31,083 nucleotides of DNA from JBBQXY01 sp051004815 (GCA_051004815.1 JBPCJY010000178.1:1-31083); one strand, 5' to 3'; counted from the stretch's first letter, positions 22,980 through 31,083 are shown. Notes: generated from the letters alone by a model not told the origin. Program-made: numbers and translations.

Positions 22980-23987
22980 ATGGAGAGGTTAAGATATATA
23001 GACTTGTTCTGCGGCATTGGTGGCTTTCGTGTGGCAGCAGAAAATATCTGTCGAGAGCGGAACATTGAACCTGTATGCGTTTTCTCATCAGATATTGATC
23101 TGGATAGCCAGGCAACGTATGAAGCTAACTTTGGTGAAAAACCAATCGGTGATATTCGTGCAGTAGAAGCCAAAGCCATTCCTGACCACGATATTCTCTT
23201 CGGCGGTTTCCCCTGCCAGGCCTTTAGCATTATCGGCAATCGCTTGGGATTTGAGGATACTCGTGGTACCCTCTTTTTTGAGATTGTCCGCATTCTCGCC
23301 GAGAAGAGGCCAAGTGCCTTTGTTTTGGAAAATGTGAAGCAACTTGTTGGTCATGACAATGGTCGTACCTTGAACCATATTATGAAAACGCTGCATCACC
23401 TGGGTTATTCCGCTCAATACAAAGTATTAAACGCGCTCGATTATGGCCTTCCGCAAAAGCGAGAACGTATCTACATCGTTGGCTTCCTCGAACCCACCCC
23501 TTTCATATGGCCCAGAGGCGGTAAACCTATGCGCTCACTTGATGAGATATTGGAAACGGATGTAGCAGATTTTTATTATGCATCCGACATGATCAAAGCA
23601 AACCGTTTAGCGAAACGCGACAAAATACATACGCATCGCACCGTCTGGCATGAAAATAAGGGTGGTCATATCAGCGCATACCCCTATTCATGCGCGTTGA
23701 GGGCTGGTGCTTCTTATAACTATCTATTGGTAGATGGTGAAAGAAGATTGACTGAACGCGAAATGCTGCGGTTACAAGGCTTCCCCGATGCTTACAAAAT
23801 TGTCTGTGGCTATGCCGCGATGAGAAAACTGACAGGCAACTCTGTCGCGGTTCCTGCTGTCGAGGCGGTTATACGTTCAGTACTCAATGCGTTGGATAGT
23901 CGCTCAGCGCAAATACCGTTTGTTATGCAGACAAGCTTTTTTGAAACATATAACGAACTGCCACTCTCTCTTACTACTGAACGATAA
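22980..23987 (+). CDS. DNA cytosine-5 methyltransferase of a type II system
   Basis: The 335-residue enzyme has all main C5-methylase motifs: I YIDLFCGIGGFR, IV GGFPCQAFS with catalytic Cys79, VI FVLENVKQL, VIII GLPQKRERIYIVGF, IX RRLTEREMLRLQGFP and X LTGNSVAVPAVEAV. The target-recognition region between VIII and IX is short (~100 residues). It transfers methyl from SAM to C5 of cytosine at a fixed site. AGAGGA lies ~6 bases before ATG 22980. The endonuclease gene follows after 31 bases, the usual methylase-first order that protects the host. The pair is visibly richer in A/T than nadE, which fits recent gain. Confidence 0.95.
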   Translation: MERLRYIDLFCGIGGFRVAAENICRERNIEPVCVFSSDIDLDSQATYEANFGEKPIGDIRAVEAKAIPDHDILFGGFPCQAFSIIGNRLGFEDTRGTLFFEIVRILAEKRPSAFVLENVKQLVGHDNGRTLNHIMKTLHHLGYSAQYKVLNALDYGLPQKRERIYIVGFLEPTPFIWPRGGKPMRSLDEILETDVADFYYASDMIKANRLAKRDKIHTHRTVWHENKGGHISAYPYSCALRAGASYNYLLVDGERRLTEREMLRLQGFPDAYKIVCGYAAMRKLTGNSVAVPAVEAVIRSVLNALDSRSAQIPFVMQTSFFETYNELPLSLTTER

Positions 23988-24018
23988 GACATTGCACTAA
24001 CAAAGGTAAAAATCATTT

Positions 24019-25119
24019 ATGCCTACTTATAATATGTCGCCTTTGGAAGAGGCTAAAGCTCGCCTTGACCTGCTCATTAACAAAGCAAGAATAGACCTAT
24101 ACAAACCAATTCAAATAGCTGAGGTCTTGTACCAGTCCAGAATGGGGACGCCGAACATCGATGTAAGCAATCTTGAAACATATAGGAGAAAATCGATACG
24201 TTGGCGTAATGAGGTTTGCATGAAATTGCTAGGCAAGGTTTCCACGTCCAGCGCACGATACCAGGACAATGTATGGGAAGCAAATGCTATGACTCCCAAG
24301 TTTCTTTCCAGGTTAGATGTAGAGAACAAGAAAACCGATGGAGCAGTTGAGAAATATATTTACTTACGCTTTCAGGAAAAGCAGCAAACTATAGCGAGCA
24401 TTATTACTATCATTGAAAGTGCTGATCCCCGTATATTTGAAATCACTTCCCTCTTTACTATTTTCCAAACGAACAAAGCGATCAGGCGAAGCATTGACAA
24501 AGTATATGAGATTGTTGTGTATAGCCTGTTGGAAACAGTAGTAGTAGCACTGGATGCTCAAGTAACCGTTAGCGTACCGCAGAGCAATACTGCTATCCTG
24601 ACCGAGTTCGCTGATATCGCTGCAACATTGTTAGGTTTATCGGCAAAACAACTCCATTACACCATTCCTGCTCATGTATACCGTGTCGGCGTTACAAATG
24701 CAGCCGATCGAGGGCTAGATATGTGGACGAACTTTGGTCCAGCAATACAGGTCAAACACCTGACGCTTGATCCTAAACTGGCAGAAGAAATCGTAGATCA
24801 GATAGAAAGCGACAACATTATCGTGGTATGCCGCACGGCTGATAAGCAAGTGATAGAGGCAGTTATAAACCAAATAAGCTGGGGACGCAGAGTCAGGGGT
24901 ATTATTACTGAGACAAATCTAGCAGAATGGTACACCCGTTGTTTACGCGGTACATATGCTGATACATTGGCTTCCGGTCTACTGAACCGCCTATCAATAG
25001 AATTCAAAAAAGAGTTTCCCCAGGCAGCCGAAATCGTCAACTTCCTTGAAGAAAGAAACTACCTCGCCATTCCCGCGCCTGATCTCTGGCAGATTGATCT
25101 CGTGGGAAACCTCCAGTAA
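24019..25119 (+). CDS. Type II restriction endonuclease, HaeII-like
   Basis: The 366-residue product resembles the HaeII endonuclease family, best seen in YRVGVTNAADRGLDMWTNFG followed by PAIQVKHLTLDP. There the Asp of GLDMW and the Gln-Val-Lys form a PD-(D/E)xK-type catalytic site with Gln in the usual Glu/Asp place. The N-terminal half is helical and DNA-binding-like. HaeII cuts RGCGC/Y; the specificity here is inferred. AGCGCC, GGCGCT and AGCGCT all occur in this window, so the sites are present and would need protection by the linked C5 methylase. The weak ribosome binding site (AAAGG ~12 bases upstream) may limit expression. It converges with the kinase gene across a terminator. Confidence 0.72.
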   Translation: MPTYNMSPLEEAKARLDLLINKARIDLYKPIQIAEVLYQSRMGTPNIDVSNLETYRRKSIRWRNEVCMKLLGKVSTSSARYQDNVWEANAMTPKFLSRLDVENKKTDGAVEKYIYLRFQEKQQTIASIITIIESADPRIFEITSLFTIFQTNKAIRRSIDKVYEIVVYSLLETVVVALDAQVTVSVPQSNTAILTEFADIAATLLGLSAKQLHYTIPAHVYRVGVTNAADRGLDMWTNFGPAIQVKHLTLDPKLAEEIVDQIESDNIIVVCRTADKQVIEAVINQISWGRRVRGIITETNLAEWYTRCLRGTYADTLASGLLNRLSIEFKKEFPQAAEIVNFLEERNYLAIPAPDLWQIDLVGNLQ

Positions 25120-25152
25120 ATGGTTAGAAGGTGGCGTTCAGGTCTAAGTTGG

Positions 25153-25190
25153 TAGAGGGTCTGGCTGCCATCGGTAGCAAAGACCCTCTA
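25153..25190. terminator. Terminator between endonuclease and kinase genes
   Basis: TAGAGGGTCT (25153-25162) and AGACCCTCTA (25181-25190) form a 10-bp perfect stem around an 18-base loop that can itself pair (GCT/AGC). It lies between two convergent genes and can stop both. Confidence 0.65.
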
Positions 25191-25208
25191 TCTCATCCAC
25201 GAAATGTT

Positions 25209-27329
25209 CTACAGGGCTGTAATCTTAAAACTGGTCACGGCAAGTTGTGCATGATAGCACCAGAGACCTACTTGAGCACCGTCTAGAAATTGGTTATCAA
25301 CCACTTGAAGAACACTGCCGCCATCGATGTAAAACTTTAAACTGTTCCCCTTAGCCTCAAAGCGATAAATATGCGCGGCTCCCTTCCCTGGGTCAAATGG
25401 TGTATTCGTCAATGGGCTGTTCGAATCGTTGGTGTAAATGCGCGTATTACAGGTACCACCATTATTGGCCGCGTCAAGGTTGCCTATTAAGGCCTGATAT
25501 CCTTGCCAGCTGTTGTTGACTGTAGTGCCGCGTATGGCAAAGCCAAAAACGGGGTTATAGCCCTGGTAACTTACTACCTGCACCTTTGCCTCAATGGCGT
25601 AATCATTGATGCCTTCCAGTTGATAGGGTGGCACGATAGTCGGTCCGTTGGTCGTGTTGCCGTTCGTGCCATCGTTCAGCAACACGCCATTCAGAACTTT
25701 CCAGTCGGCGGAACCGGCCCAGCCATTCATGCCGCTCGACCAATCGGCAGTATAGAGCACTGCTCCGGGCGTCGTTTGCACTGTTGGAACGGTTGTCGGC
25801 GTTGGGGTAACATTGGGATCGGTCGTCGGTGTATCCGTGGGTAAACTTGTGGGTGTATCGGTTGGTGCGGTAACTGGGGTATTAACAGGGGTATTGTTCG
25901 CAGGAGTAGACGCACCAGCGATAAGAGTCGGTCCGTTGCCGTGTTTCTGCGAAAGTGCCAGCACCGATCCGCCGCCGATGACAACAACCAGTCCGGCGAT
26001 ACCTAGCATGGCAGTGCGCCGTGAAATCATTTTTTTGAGTTGATTGCTGCCCGGTGCCATTTGGGCGAATTGGCCAGGAGGCATAGTGGAATTAGGGTTA
26101 GGGGCTTGTGGTCCTGATGGAAAAGCAGCATAATTCGGCCCGGATTGCCCTGGATAGTTGGTAAAGTTGCCTGTTGGTGTCCCTTGTTGCATTGAGCCAA
26201 AGTTGGGGGTCATTTGTCCGGGTGGAACCGCACCGAAATTGCCGGAAGGGGTTGTCTGTGCAGGTGGAACATTGCCATACATACCCGAAGGCATTCCCTG
26301 TCGGCTTGGGTCTCTGTTGGGTGCCGTTTGCCCGAAAGGATTTGCACCATACGTACCGGAAGGTGTTCCTTGTTGCGGTTGTGTGGTGCCATAGTCCCCT
26401 GATGGTGAACCCGAGGGAACGGTGCCATAGCCCCCTGATGGTGAACCCGACGGTGCTGCACCCATCCTAGGCGGTGGTGGTGGCACGTAAGTAGGCTGCG
26501 ATTGAGAGTATTGTCCGGGCTGAGCGGCTTGTTCCAGGGCCTGCGCAAAAGCTTGCACCTTCATAAAACGCTGCTGTGGGTCTTTGGTAAGCGCTCGCTG
26601 CACTACCTCTTCAATGGCGGGTGATAATCCCGGTACCCTTGAACGCAAAGGAGTGGGTGTGGCAAGCATATGCTGACTCGCGATCTCAGGAAAAGAACCC
26701 TGGAAGGGACGTTCGCCACACAACCATTCATAGACGACAATGCCGAGCGCATACTGGTCGCTGGCCGGCACAGCTCTCCCTTGCAATTGTTCCGGTGCCA
26801 TATAGGCGATGGTGCCGCCCACGTCCTGGTTGCTCTGTTGGTAGCGCGAACTTTGGGCGACGACCGCGATACCAAAATCGCTGAGCAACACTTCGTTATT
26901 GCGGCCCAGCAGCATGTTTTCGGGCTTAATATCGCGATGGATCAGCCGCTGCTCGTGGGCATATTGTAGGGCGGACGCGACCTGTTTGATATAGGCGGCA
27001 ACGACAGGTGGTGGTACCTGCGTACCCTTTGGGTGCCGTTGACGTAGCGTCCCATTCGCGGCATGGTCCATGACCAGAAAAGGTAAGTCGCCCTCCACAC
27101 CAAATTCCAGCACGCGTACAATGTTGGGGTGTACCAGATTTGCGATGGAGCGAGCCTCTTTAAGAAATACCTGCAAATCGTCCTGTACCAGGCGCGTTTG
27201 CAGCACTTTGATGGCCGCGGGAGTTTTGAGATAGATATGCTCGCCCAGGTACACATCCGCAAAGCCGCCTTGCCCCAGCAAACGCACCAACCGATAATTG
27301 CCAAGTTGTTGACCTACGCGATCACTCAT
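25209..27329 (-). CDS. Transmembrane Ser/Thr kinase with laminin-G-like outer domain
   Basis: From ATG 27329 (AAAGGAG seven bases before) the protein has 706 residues. Residues ~12-275 are a complete PknB-type kinase: LLGQGGFADVYLGEH, AAIKVL, HRDIKPENMLLG, LSDFGIAV, GTIAYMAPEQLQG. Residues ~300-430 are a Gly/Pro/Gln-rich linker with repeated PSG-Y-G units, encoded by tandem-like DNA (26397-26456). Residues ~436-458 form one membrane helix (AMLGIAGLVVVIGGGSVLAL). A Thr/Pro-rich stalk (TPTTVPTV) then leads to an outer beta-rich domain, ~525-706, with YTADWSSGMNGWAGSADWKV, EAKVQVV and YIDGGSVLQVVDNQFL, like LamG/DUF1080 folds that bind sugars or proteins. It probably senses an external ligand. 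The frame is open to 27398, but that would put the start inside the promoter region. Confidence 0.88.
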   Translation of the reverse strand: MSDRVGQQLGNYRLVRLLGQGGFADVYLGEHIYLKTPAAIKVLQTRLVQDDLQVFLKEARSIANLVHPNIVRVLEFGVEGDLPFLVMDHAANGTLRQRHPKGTQVPPPVVAAYIKQVASALQYAHEQRLIHRDIKPENMLLGRNNEVLLSDFGIAVVAQSSRYQQSNQDVGGTIAYMAPEQLQGRAVPASDQYALGIVVYEWLCGERPFQGSFPEIASQHMLATPTPLRSRVPGLSPAIEEVVQRALTKDPQQRFMKVQAFAQALEQAAQPGQYSQSQPTYVPPPPPRMGAAPSGSPSGGYGTVPSGSPSGDYGTTQPQQGTPSGTYGANPFGQTAPNRDPSRQGMPSGMYGNVPPAQTTPSGNFGAVPPGQMTPNFGSMQQGTPTGNFTNYPGQSGPNYAAFPSGPQAPNPNSTMPPGQFAQMAPGSNQLKKMISRRTAMLGIAGLVVVIGGGSVLALSQKHGNGPTLIAGASTPANNTPVNTPVTAPTDTPTSLPTDTPTTDPNVTPTPTTVPTVQTTPGAVLYTADWSSGMNGWAGSADWKVLNGVLLNDGTNGNTTNGPTIVPPYQLEGINDYAIEAKVQVVSYQGYNPVFGFAIRGTTVNNSWQGYQALIGNLDAANNGGTCNTRIYTNDSNSPLTNTPFDPGKGAAHIYRFEAKGNSLKFYIDGGSVLQVVDNQFLDGAQVGLWCYHAQLAVTSFKITAL

Positions 27330-27386
27330 TCTAAACTCCTTTTCAAGCAAGGCTCCGTCTACTTCGTCGCCTCCATATTTGGACTT

Positions 27387-27415
27387 ATTGTAGAGCAATG
27401 AATAAGGTATGTCAA
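27387..27415 (-). promoter_or_regulatory. Sigma70 promoter of the transmembrane kinase gene
   Basis: On the minus strand TTGACA (27410-27415), a 17-base spacer and TACAAT (27387-27392) stand ~60 bases before the start codon. The -35 is perfect and the -10 is 5 of 6. Confidence 0.75.
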
Positions 27416-27624
27416 GAAAAAATTTAACGAAGATTACTTGTAGCTATTCAGATAAGCTAGAAAGAGGGAGGGTTTTGCTAATCTGCTGACACTAGAAACA
27501 ATACTTCTGCTCGGCCTGATGTTCCAGCACCACCAGGTGCTTTGGGGGCTATCCCACATTAGAAAATAGATTAAAAATTTTATTGATGACTTGATGAATA
27601 ACCATTTTATACGCTACGGTGTTA

Positions 27625-27646
27625 GAGATAACTTTAAAGTTATCTC
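27625..27646. promoter_or_regulatory. 22-bp perfect palindrome upstream of the small membrane gene
   Basis: GAGATAACTTTAAAGTTATC plus TC reads the same on both strands over 22 bases. It lies 39 bases before ATG 27685, near where transcription would start from a weak TTGATG/TTATAC pair at 27583-27612. It is likely an operator for a dimeric regulator; an RNA hairpin is less likely because there is no loop. The rest of the 27330-27684 gap is A/T-rich and shows nothing further. Confidence 0.6.
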
Positions 27647-27684
27647 GAAGCAATCTTATATTTTGTTCTTTTCTGGAGGTTCGT

Positions 27685-28119
27685 ATGCAACAACCGATTT
27701 CTCGTCATCGTCCCTTGGGAGTGTCCATCATTGCGATCGTCTTGATCATCCAGGCCATATTTGAGTTGCTTGTTGGAATACTCGCGATTGTGGCCATTTT
27801 TGCTATTGGCCATGCCATCACCACGCATGGGCATACCACGACCGGCTCAGTCGTGGATGTCTTGGGAGGTACACTTGGTGGCATTTCCCTGGTCATAGGG
27901 ATACTTACGCTCATCTTCGCGCTTGGATTATGGATGCTCAAGCGTTGGGCTTTCTGGTTAACGGTGATTATTGAAGCGATTAGCCTGGTAAGGCACGCGC
28001 TTGGCTTTTTACATCCAAACTCCTCTACCGTTAGCATTGTGATAGGCTTGATCATTCCCATCGCGATTCTGCTCTACTTCCTGGTAGATCGCAATGTGCG
28101 AGAAGCCTTTCGTATTTGA
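27685..28119 (+). CDS. Four-helix membrane protein, unknown function
   Basis: The product has 144 residues, with GGAGG five bases before ATG 27685. Four membrane segments are visible: VSIIAIVLIIQAIFELLVGI, ILAIVAIFAIGHAI, LGGISLVIGILTLIFALGLW and VSIVIGLIIPIAILLYFLV. A loop with several His (HAITTHGHTTT) joins helices 2 and 3. RPLGVSIIAI at the start and RWAFWLTVIIEAISL before helix 4 resemble small integral-membrane proteins common in Chloroflexi and Actinobacteria, but no function is known to me. A perfect palindrome upstream suggests regulated expression. A terminator hairpin follows. Confidence 0.75.
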   Translation: MQQPISRHRPLGVSIIAIVLIIQAIFELLVGILAIVAIFAIGHAITTHGHTTTGSVVDVLGGTLGGISLVIGILTLIFALGLWMLKRWAFWLTVIIEAISLVRHALGFLHPNSSTVSIVIGLIIPIAILLYFLVDRNVREAFRI

Positions 28120-28154
28120 TACGCAATAATAGCTATCATTAAGCCGCAGCTATA

Positions 28155-28213
28155 GCGAGGAGAAAGACGATGCGGAAAAACCTCTTTTGAGCAATCCGCT
28201 GCTTTCTCCTCGC
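28155..28213. terminator. Terminator between convergent genes
   Basis: GCGAGGAGAAAG (28155-28166) pairs perfectly with CTTTCTCCTCGC (28202-28213). An inner GCGG/CCGC stem (28172-28175 and 28196-28199) closes a loop that holds AAAAACCTCTTTT. It lies between the membrane-protein gene and the hypothetical gene on the other strand, so it can serve both. Confidence 0.6.
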
Positions 28214-28230
28214 GAAGTCCTCTACCTGAC

Positions 28231-28542
28231 TTATTTGTTATCTGAGTCCTCACACACGTCCGGCTGTCTATGTTCTACAAAGATGTCGTTTTCGAGAATA
28301 TAGAAACCTGGCAAGGTTGCTGTACCATAACTGGCAAACTCCAAACAGAGCTTCAGCCTATAAATAGCTTGCCTACTACTTCCTTCGCCCACCCATCCCA
28401 CACGATGCGCAACACCACATATTTGGTCTGGTGCCACTTGCGTTACAATGGGTAACCTGCGCATAGATTCAGGGAGGACATCTGTATACGCGGGAATAAA
28501 TATATATTGCGTCTGTGGATGCTTTAGATTTTTCTTAAACAT
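28231..28542 (-). CDS. Hypothetical protein, 103 residues
   Basis: From ATG 28542 the frame reads MFKKNLKHPQTQYIFIPAYT and runs through LPESMRRLPIVTQVAPDQI, GVAHRVGWVGEGSSRQAIYR and LCLEFASYGTATLPGFYILE to an acidic tail and TAA. A GGAG eight bases before this ATG supports the start; the open frame runs back to 28647. The composition is like a folded soluble protein, with no signal or membrane helix. I recognise no family. Its terminator is shared with the convergent neighbour. It could be a small accessory gene of recent origin. Confidence 0.55.
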   Translation of the reverse strand: MFKKNLKHPQTQYIFIPAYTDVLPESMRRLPIVTQVAPDQICGVAHRVGWVGEGSSRQAIYRLKLCLEFASYGTATLPGFYILENDIFVEHRQPDVCEDSDNK

Positions 28543-28879
28543 TTCTTTCTCTCCGTCGCCATTTGCAAACATAATCATTAAGCCTATCCTTCGGAAGGCA
28601 CATTTCTCGCGCTCAGCATTTATATGACCGCCTACTTCTGGAACCATCGTTCACCTGTGAACTGGTATATCGGCTCAGAAACAGCTTCAAACTGTTCAGT
28701 TATCTTTGACGGGGCTTTTTGGAGAAAGTCACAACGCAAGAGAATGACAAATTTCCCATAGTGAAGTTCTTATATCTGCCGATACAAAACATGGAAGAGA
28801 GATTTGCCCTTTGCACCAATAGCTTGTTTGTAAGGGCACAACAGTATATCCACTCGATTATGAAAGGAGAACGTAGTCT

Positions 28880-30874
28880 ATGAAACGGTTACGTTTGTTC
28901 TTCTCTCCCCATGCGACGGTATTCTACGCGCTCAGCACTATGCTGGCCGTGACGATGGCAGGTTTTCTCGCCAGCACGCCTGTTAATGCGGCAACGAGTA
29001 CGCTTCCGGCTCATTCCATGCACTCCACTCACCTCACACCACATATCTTTAAGACTCATGGCATAGGAAATAATAGCAAAGCCGATAATGTGGATCAGTT
29101 GACCTACAACGGTGGCCCAGTCATGAAGAGCAGTGTCACGTATGCCATTTTCTGGGAGCCGCCTACCCTCCAAGACGGCAGCACTACACAGGTCAGCCCC
29201 ACATATAATAGTCTCTTGCAGAACTATTTTGGTGATATTGGTGGTTCCGGCGTCTACGCTATCAATACACAGTACCATGATACTACGGGCAATATTGGTA
29301 ACAATTCGACGTTCGGGGGAGCATGGACAGACACATCCGCCTATCCGGCATCGCAATGCAGCGACTCAGCCACCCCACAAGATTGTATGACGGATGCGCA
29401 GATTCAGGACGAGGTAACGAAAGCCCTCGCAGCGAACAATTGGAGCAGTGGGCCAACCCACATGTTCTTTGTCTTTACCTCTGCTAACGAAGGTTCATGC
29501 TTTGACAGTGGCTCCTCGTCCTGTGCCTTCACTGAATACTGTGCCTATCATAGCTTTTACAGCGACAGCAATAGTCAGCCAATCATTTATGCCAACATGC
29601 CTTACACAGGGACCAACCTCAGTGCATGTGGCGTCGCAAGCTCGCCGAACAACGATTTTGATGCTGATAGCACGATCAATGTGACCAGCCATGAGCATAT
29701 GGAGGCTGTGACCGACCCGCAACTCAATGCCTGGTATGATAGTCAGGGCAACGAGATTGGCGACAAATGTGCCTGGAACTTTGGTGTCCCTACCCTGGAT
29801 AATAACGCGGCCAATGTTCAATGGAATAGCCACTTCTACCTGGTACAGCAAGAGTGGAGCAATGCTAGCAGTGGCTGTGCCTTGTCTTACTCAGTGCCGC
29901 AATCGGGTGGCGTTGTCTATGCTGGCGCAAATGATGGCTATGTCTTTGCGCTCAACACCAACGACGGCACGCTACTCTGGCATTACAAAACGGGTGGTGC
30001 CGTCATCTCGTCGCCGACAGTTGTGCATAATACCGTCTTTGTTGGCTCAAAAGATCACTTCGTCTATGCCTTTAATGCCAGTACTGGCGCATTACTCTGG
30101 CGCACACGTACCGGTAACGCCATCTACTCGTCGCCACAGGTGGTGAATGGAACACTGTTTGTTGGTTCCGTAGATGGTTCTTTCTACGCGCTCAATAGCA
30201 GCACGGGGACGGTACGCTGGCGATTTAAAGCGGGCGGTTCTATCTCCACCACACCGACTATCGCTAATAATGTTGCCTACCTTAGCTCCAGTAATGGGCT
30301 ACTCTTCGCGCTCAACACGAGCAAAGGGTCTGTCCTCTGGCGTTCTCTGATACGCGGCTCCGTCTTTTCGTCACCTGCTGTTATTAATAACATTGTCTAC
30401 GCGGGCGGCAGCAACGGCTTTGTCTATGCTTTCAATGCTGGCAATGGACGGCTAATCTGGCACTTTCCAGCAGGACATGCAGTGTGGCAAACGGCAACTG
30501 TTGTACACAACATTGTCTATATTGGTTCCAGCAATGGTTTCTTCTACGCCCTGGATGCCCTGAAAGGCACACAGAAATGGCGTTACCACACGAACGGGAG
30601 CATTGGTTCGCAAGCTACTGTCGATAATGGCGTTGTCTACGTTGGTTCTTACGATCACAATCTTTACGCTCTTAACGCTACAAACGGGAGCTTGATCTGG
30701 CGTTACCAGACGGGTGGCCATATTCTCTCGACCGCGGCCATTGCGAGTGGTGTAGTCTACTTCGGTTCCGACGACCGCAATCTGTATGCACTCAATGAAA
30801 CGACCAGCTTGTTGTCATGGCACTACCTGGCTGGTGGGCCGGTGGAGTCCTCCCCCGCGGTGGTGTTGCCATAG
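28880..30874 (+). CDS. Secreted EXORDIUM/protease-like domain fused to an eight-blade propeller
   Basis: The 664-residue protein starts with a signal peptide (MKRLRLFF... to VNA|ATS near residue 37), so it is exported. Residues ~70-340 form a domain like secreted EXORDIUM-type or metal-dependent proteins: LTYNGGPVMKSSVTYAIFW, Cys pairs that may form disulfides, and SHEHMEAVTDPQLNAWYD (His271-Glu272-His273, Glu275) followed by GNEIGDKCAW. The HExxE-like cluster could bind a metal. Residues ~347-664 hold eight ~40-residue PQQ/BamB-type blades, each ending like FALNTNDGTLLWHY or YALNATNGSLIWRY, enough for one closed propeller. No PQQ-binding Glu/Asn set can be confirmed, so binding or scaffolding is more likely than dehydrogenase activity. 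AAGGAGA precedes ATG 28880. Function is unknown. Confidence 0.72.
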   Translation: MKRLRLFFSPHATVFYALSTMLAVTMAGFLASTPVNAATSTLPAHSMHSTHLTPHIFKTHGIGNNSKADNVDQLTYNGGPVMKSSVTYAIFWEPPTLQDGSTTQVSPTYNSLLQNYFGDIGGSGVYAINTQYHDTTGNIGNNSTFGGAWTDTSAYPASQCSDSATPQDCMTDAQIQDEVTKALAANNWSSGPTHMFFVFTSANEGSCFDSGSSSCAFTEYCAYHSFYSDSNSQPIIYANMPYTGTNLSACGVASSPNNDFDADSTINVTSHEHMEAVTDPQLNAWYDSQGNEIGDKCAWNFGVPTLDNNAANVQWNSHFYLVQQEWSNASSGCALSYSVPQSGGVVYAGANDGYVFALNTNDGTLLWHYKTGGAVISSPTVVHNTVFVGSKDHFVYAFNASTGALLWRTRTGNAIYSSPQVVNGTLFVGSVDGSFYALNSSTGTVRWRFKAGGSISTTPTIANNVAYLSSSNGLLFALNTSKGSVLWRSLIRGSVFSSPAVINNIVYAGGSNGFVYAFNAGNGRLIWHFPAGHAVWQTATVVHNIVYIGSSNGFFYALDALKGTQKWRYHTNGSIGSQATVDNGVVYVGSYDHNLYALNATNGSLIWRYQTGGHILSTAAIASGVVYFGSDDRNLYALNETTSLLSWHYLAGGPVESSPAVVLP

Positions 30875-30991
30875 TTCGCAGAGTACCGTAAAGGGGCAAT
30901 ACATTTCACTTAAGGGCGTAGCGAGCAAGCGTGCGTAGGGACAGGGGGAAGCGGGGACGAGGATGAGGGGGCCTGGTGTCTGTCCTGGTGG

Positions 30992-31083
30992 GGGTTTTCT
31001 TCCCCCCCCCAAAAGCAAGCACCACGACCCCCCCCTCCCCCCTCCTCCCCCCCCCTTCCCCGCCCACGCCACCCCCAAAAAAT
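30992..31083. other. Low-complexity C/G homopolymer end
   Basis: The last ~90 bases are long runs of C with few other bases, unlike the rest of the window and with no coding or repeat logic. This looks like a poor-quality contig end. Bases 30875-30991 show only a short repeat-like GCGTAGCGAGCAAGCGTGCG and nothing else. Confidence 0.7.

Noticed and set aside
28231..28647. Longer start (28647) for the hypothetical gene
   Set aside because: No ribosome site there and the extra 35 residues show no domain; ATG 28542 has GGAG at eight bases.

Overview
The window looks like part of a Ktedonobacterales-type Chloroflexi genome (draft or metagenomic contig). This is an inference from mixed traits, not from a marker gene. 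The base composition is mid-GC. There are Hanks-type kinases with Gly/Pro/Gln-rich linkers and a sensor-like outer domain, secreted WD40, TolB-like and PQQ-type propellers, a LuxR regulator on a helical-repeat body, and short palindromic repeats of the 'ATTCTGAGCG' kind. There are no rRNA or tRNA genes, CRISPR arrays or intact transposases. The last ~90 bases are C/G homopolymer runs that look like a poor contig end.

Layout. 1-726: GIY-YIG gene broken by an amber codon, a repeat half-element and a long hairpin. 727-7347 (+): an envelope and signalling block with a GT39-like membrane glycosyltransferase, a 36-residue membrane miniprotein, a possible decayed IS200/IS605-like end, an LCP (LytR-CpsA-Psr) ligase, a TolB-like lipoprotein and a soluble Ser/Thr kinase. 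7403-7493: four triloop hairpins in a row. 7565-10233 (+): tight ridA-dnaA-HAD phosphatase cluster. 10383-12964 (+): LuxR regulator and a seven-blade WD40 lipoprotein. 13017-14976 (-): a divergent tRNA-guanine transglycosylase whose 3' end overlaps a 16S rRNA m7G1405 (Rmt/Sgm type) methyltransferase gene. 15104-15285: MITE-like nested inverted repeat. 15313-17653 (-): tetR plus DHA2 drug exporter, with a near-perfect promoter and operator-like repeats. 17880-19142 (-): a second MFS exporter whose leader carries three palindromic operators and a possible erm/cat-like translational attenuator. 19373-21030 (-): DinB-like gene with a frameshift, a MenI-like hotdog thioesterase and a membrane protein. 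21124-22893 (+): glutamine-dependent NAD synthetase. 22980-25119 (+): type II restriction-modification pair (C5 methylase and HaeII-like endonuclease). 25209-27329 (-): transmembrane Ser/Thr kinase with a laminin-G-like outer domain. 27685-30874: small membrane protein, a hypothetical gene, and a secreted EXORDIUM-like/eight-blade propeller fusion.

How the parts fit. The left third serves cell-wall assembly and sensing: LCP enzymes transfer glycopolymers, the lipoproteins sit outside the membrane and the kinases report inward. The centre (13-19 kb) is a cluster with an antibiotic-defence flavour: a target-protecting rRNA methyltransferase, a TetR-controlled DHA2 exporter, and a MefA/enterobactin-exporter-type MFS pump with layered control. 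The right third is housekeeping (NAD synthesis) interrupted by a restriction-modification cassette. Convergent gene pairs are separated by strong hairpins (12993-13020, 25153-25190, 28155-28213).

Gaps over about 300 bases: 2415-2937 (possible insertion-sequence remnant), 14977-15312 (promoter plus MITE-like element), 27330-27684 (promoter and palindrome). Shorter gaps 20473-20514, 21031-21123 and 28648-28879 show nothing I can name. All assignments are by eye from motifs; no database search was run.
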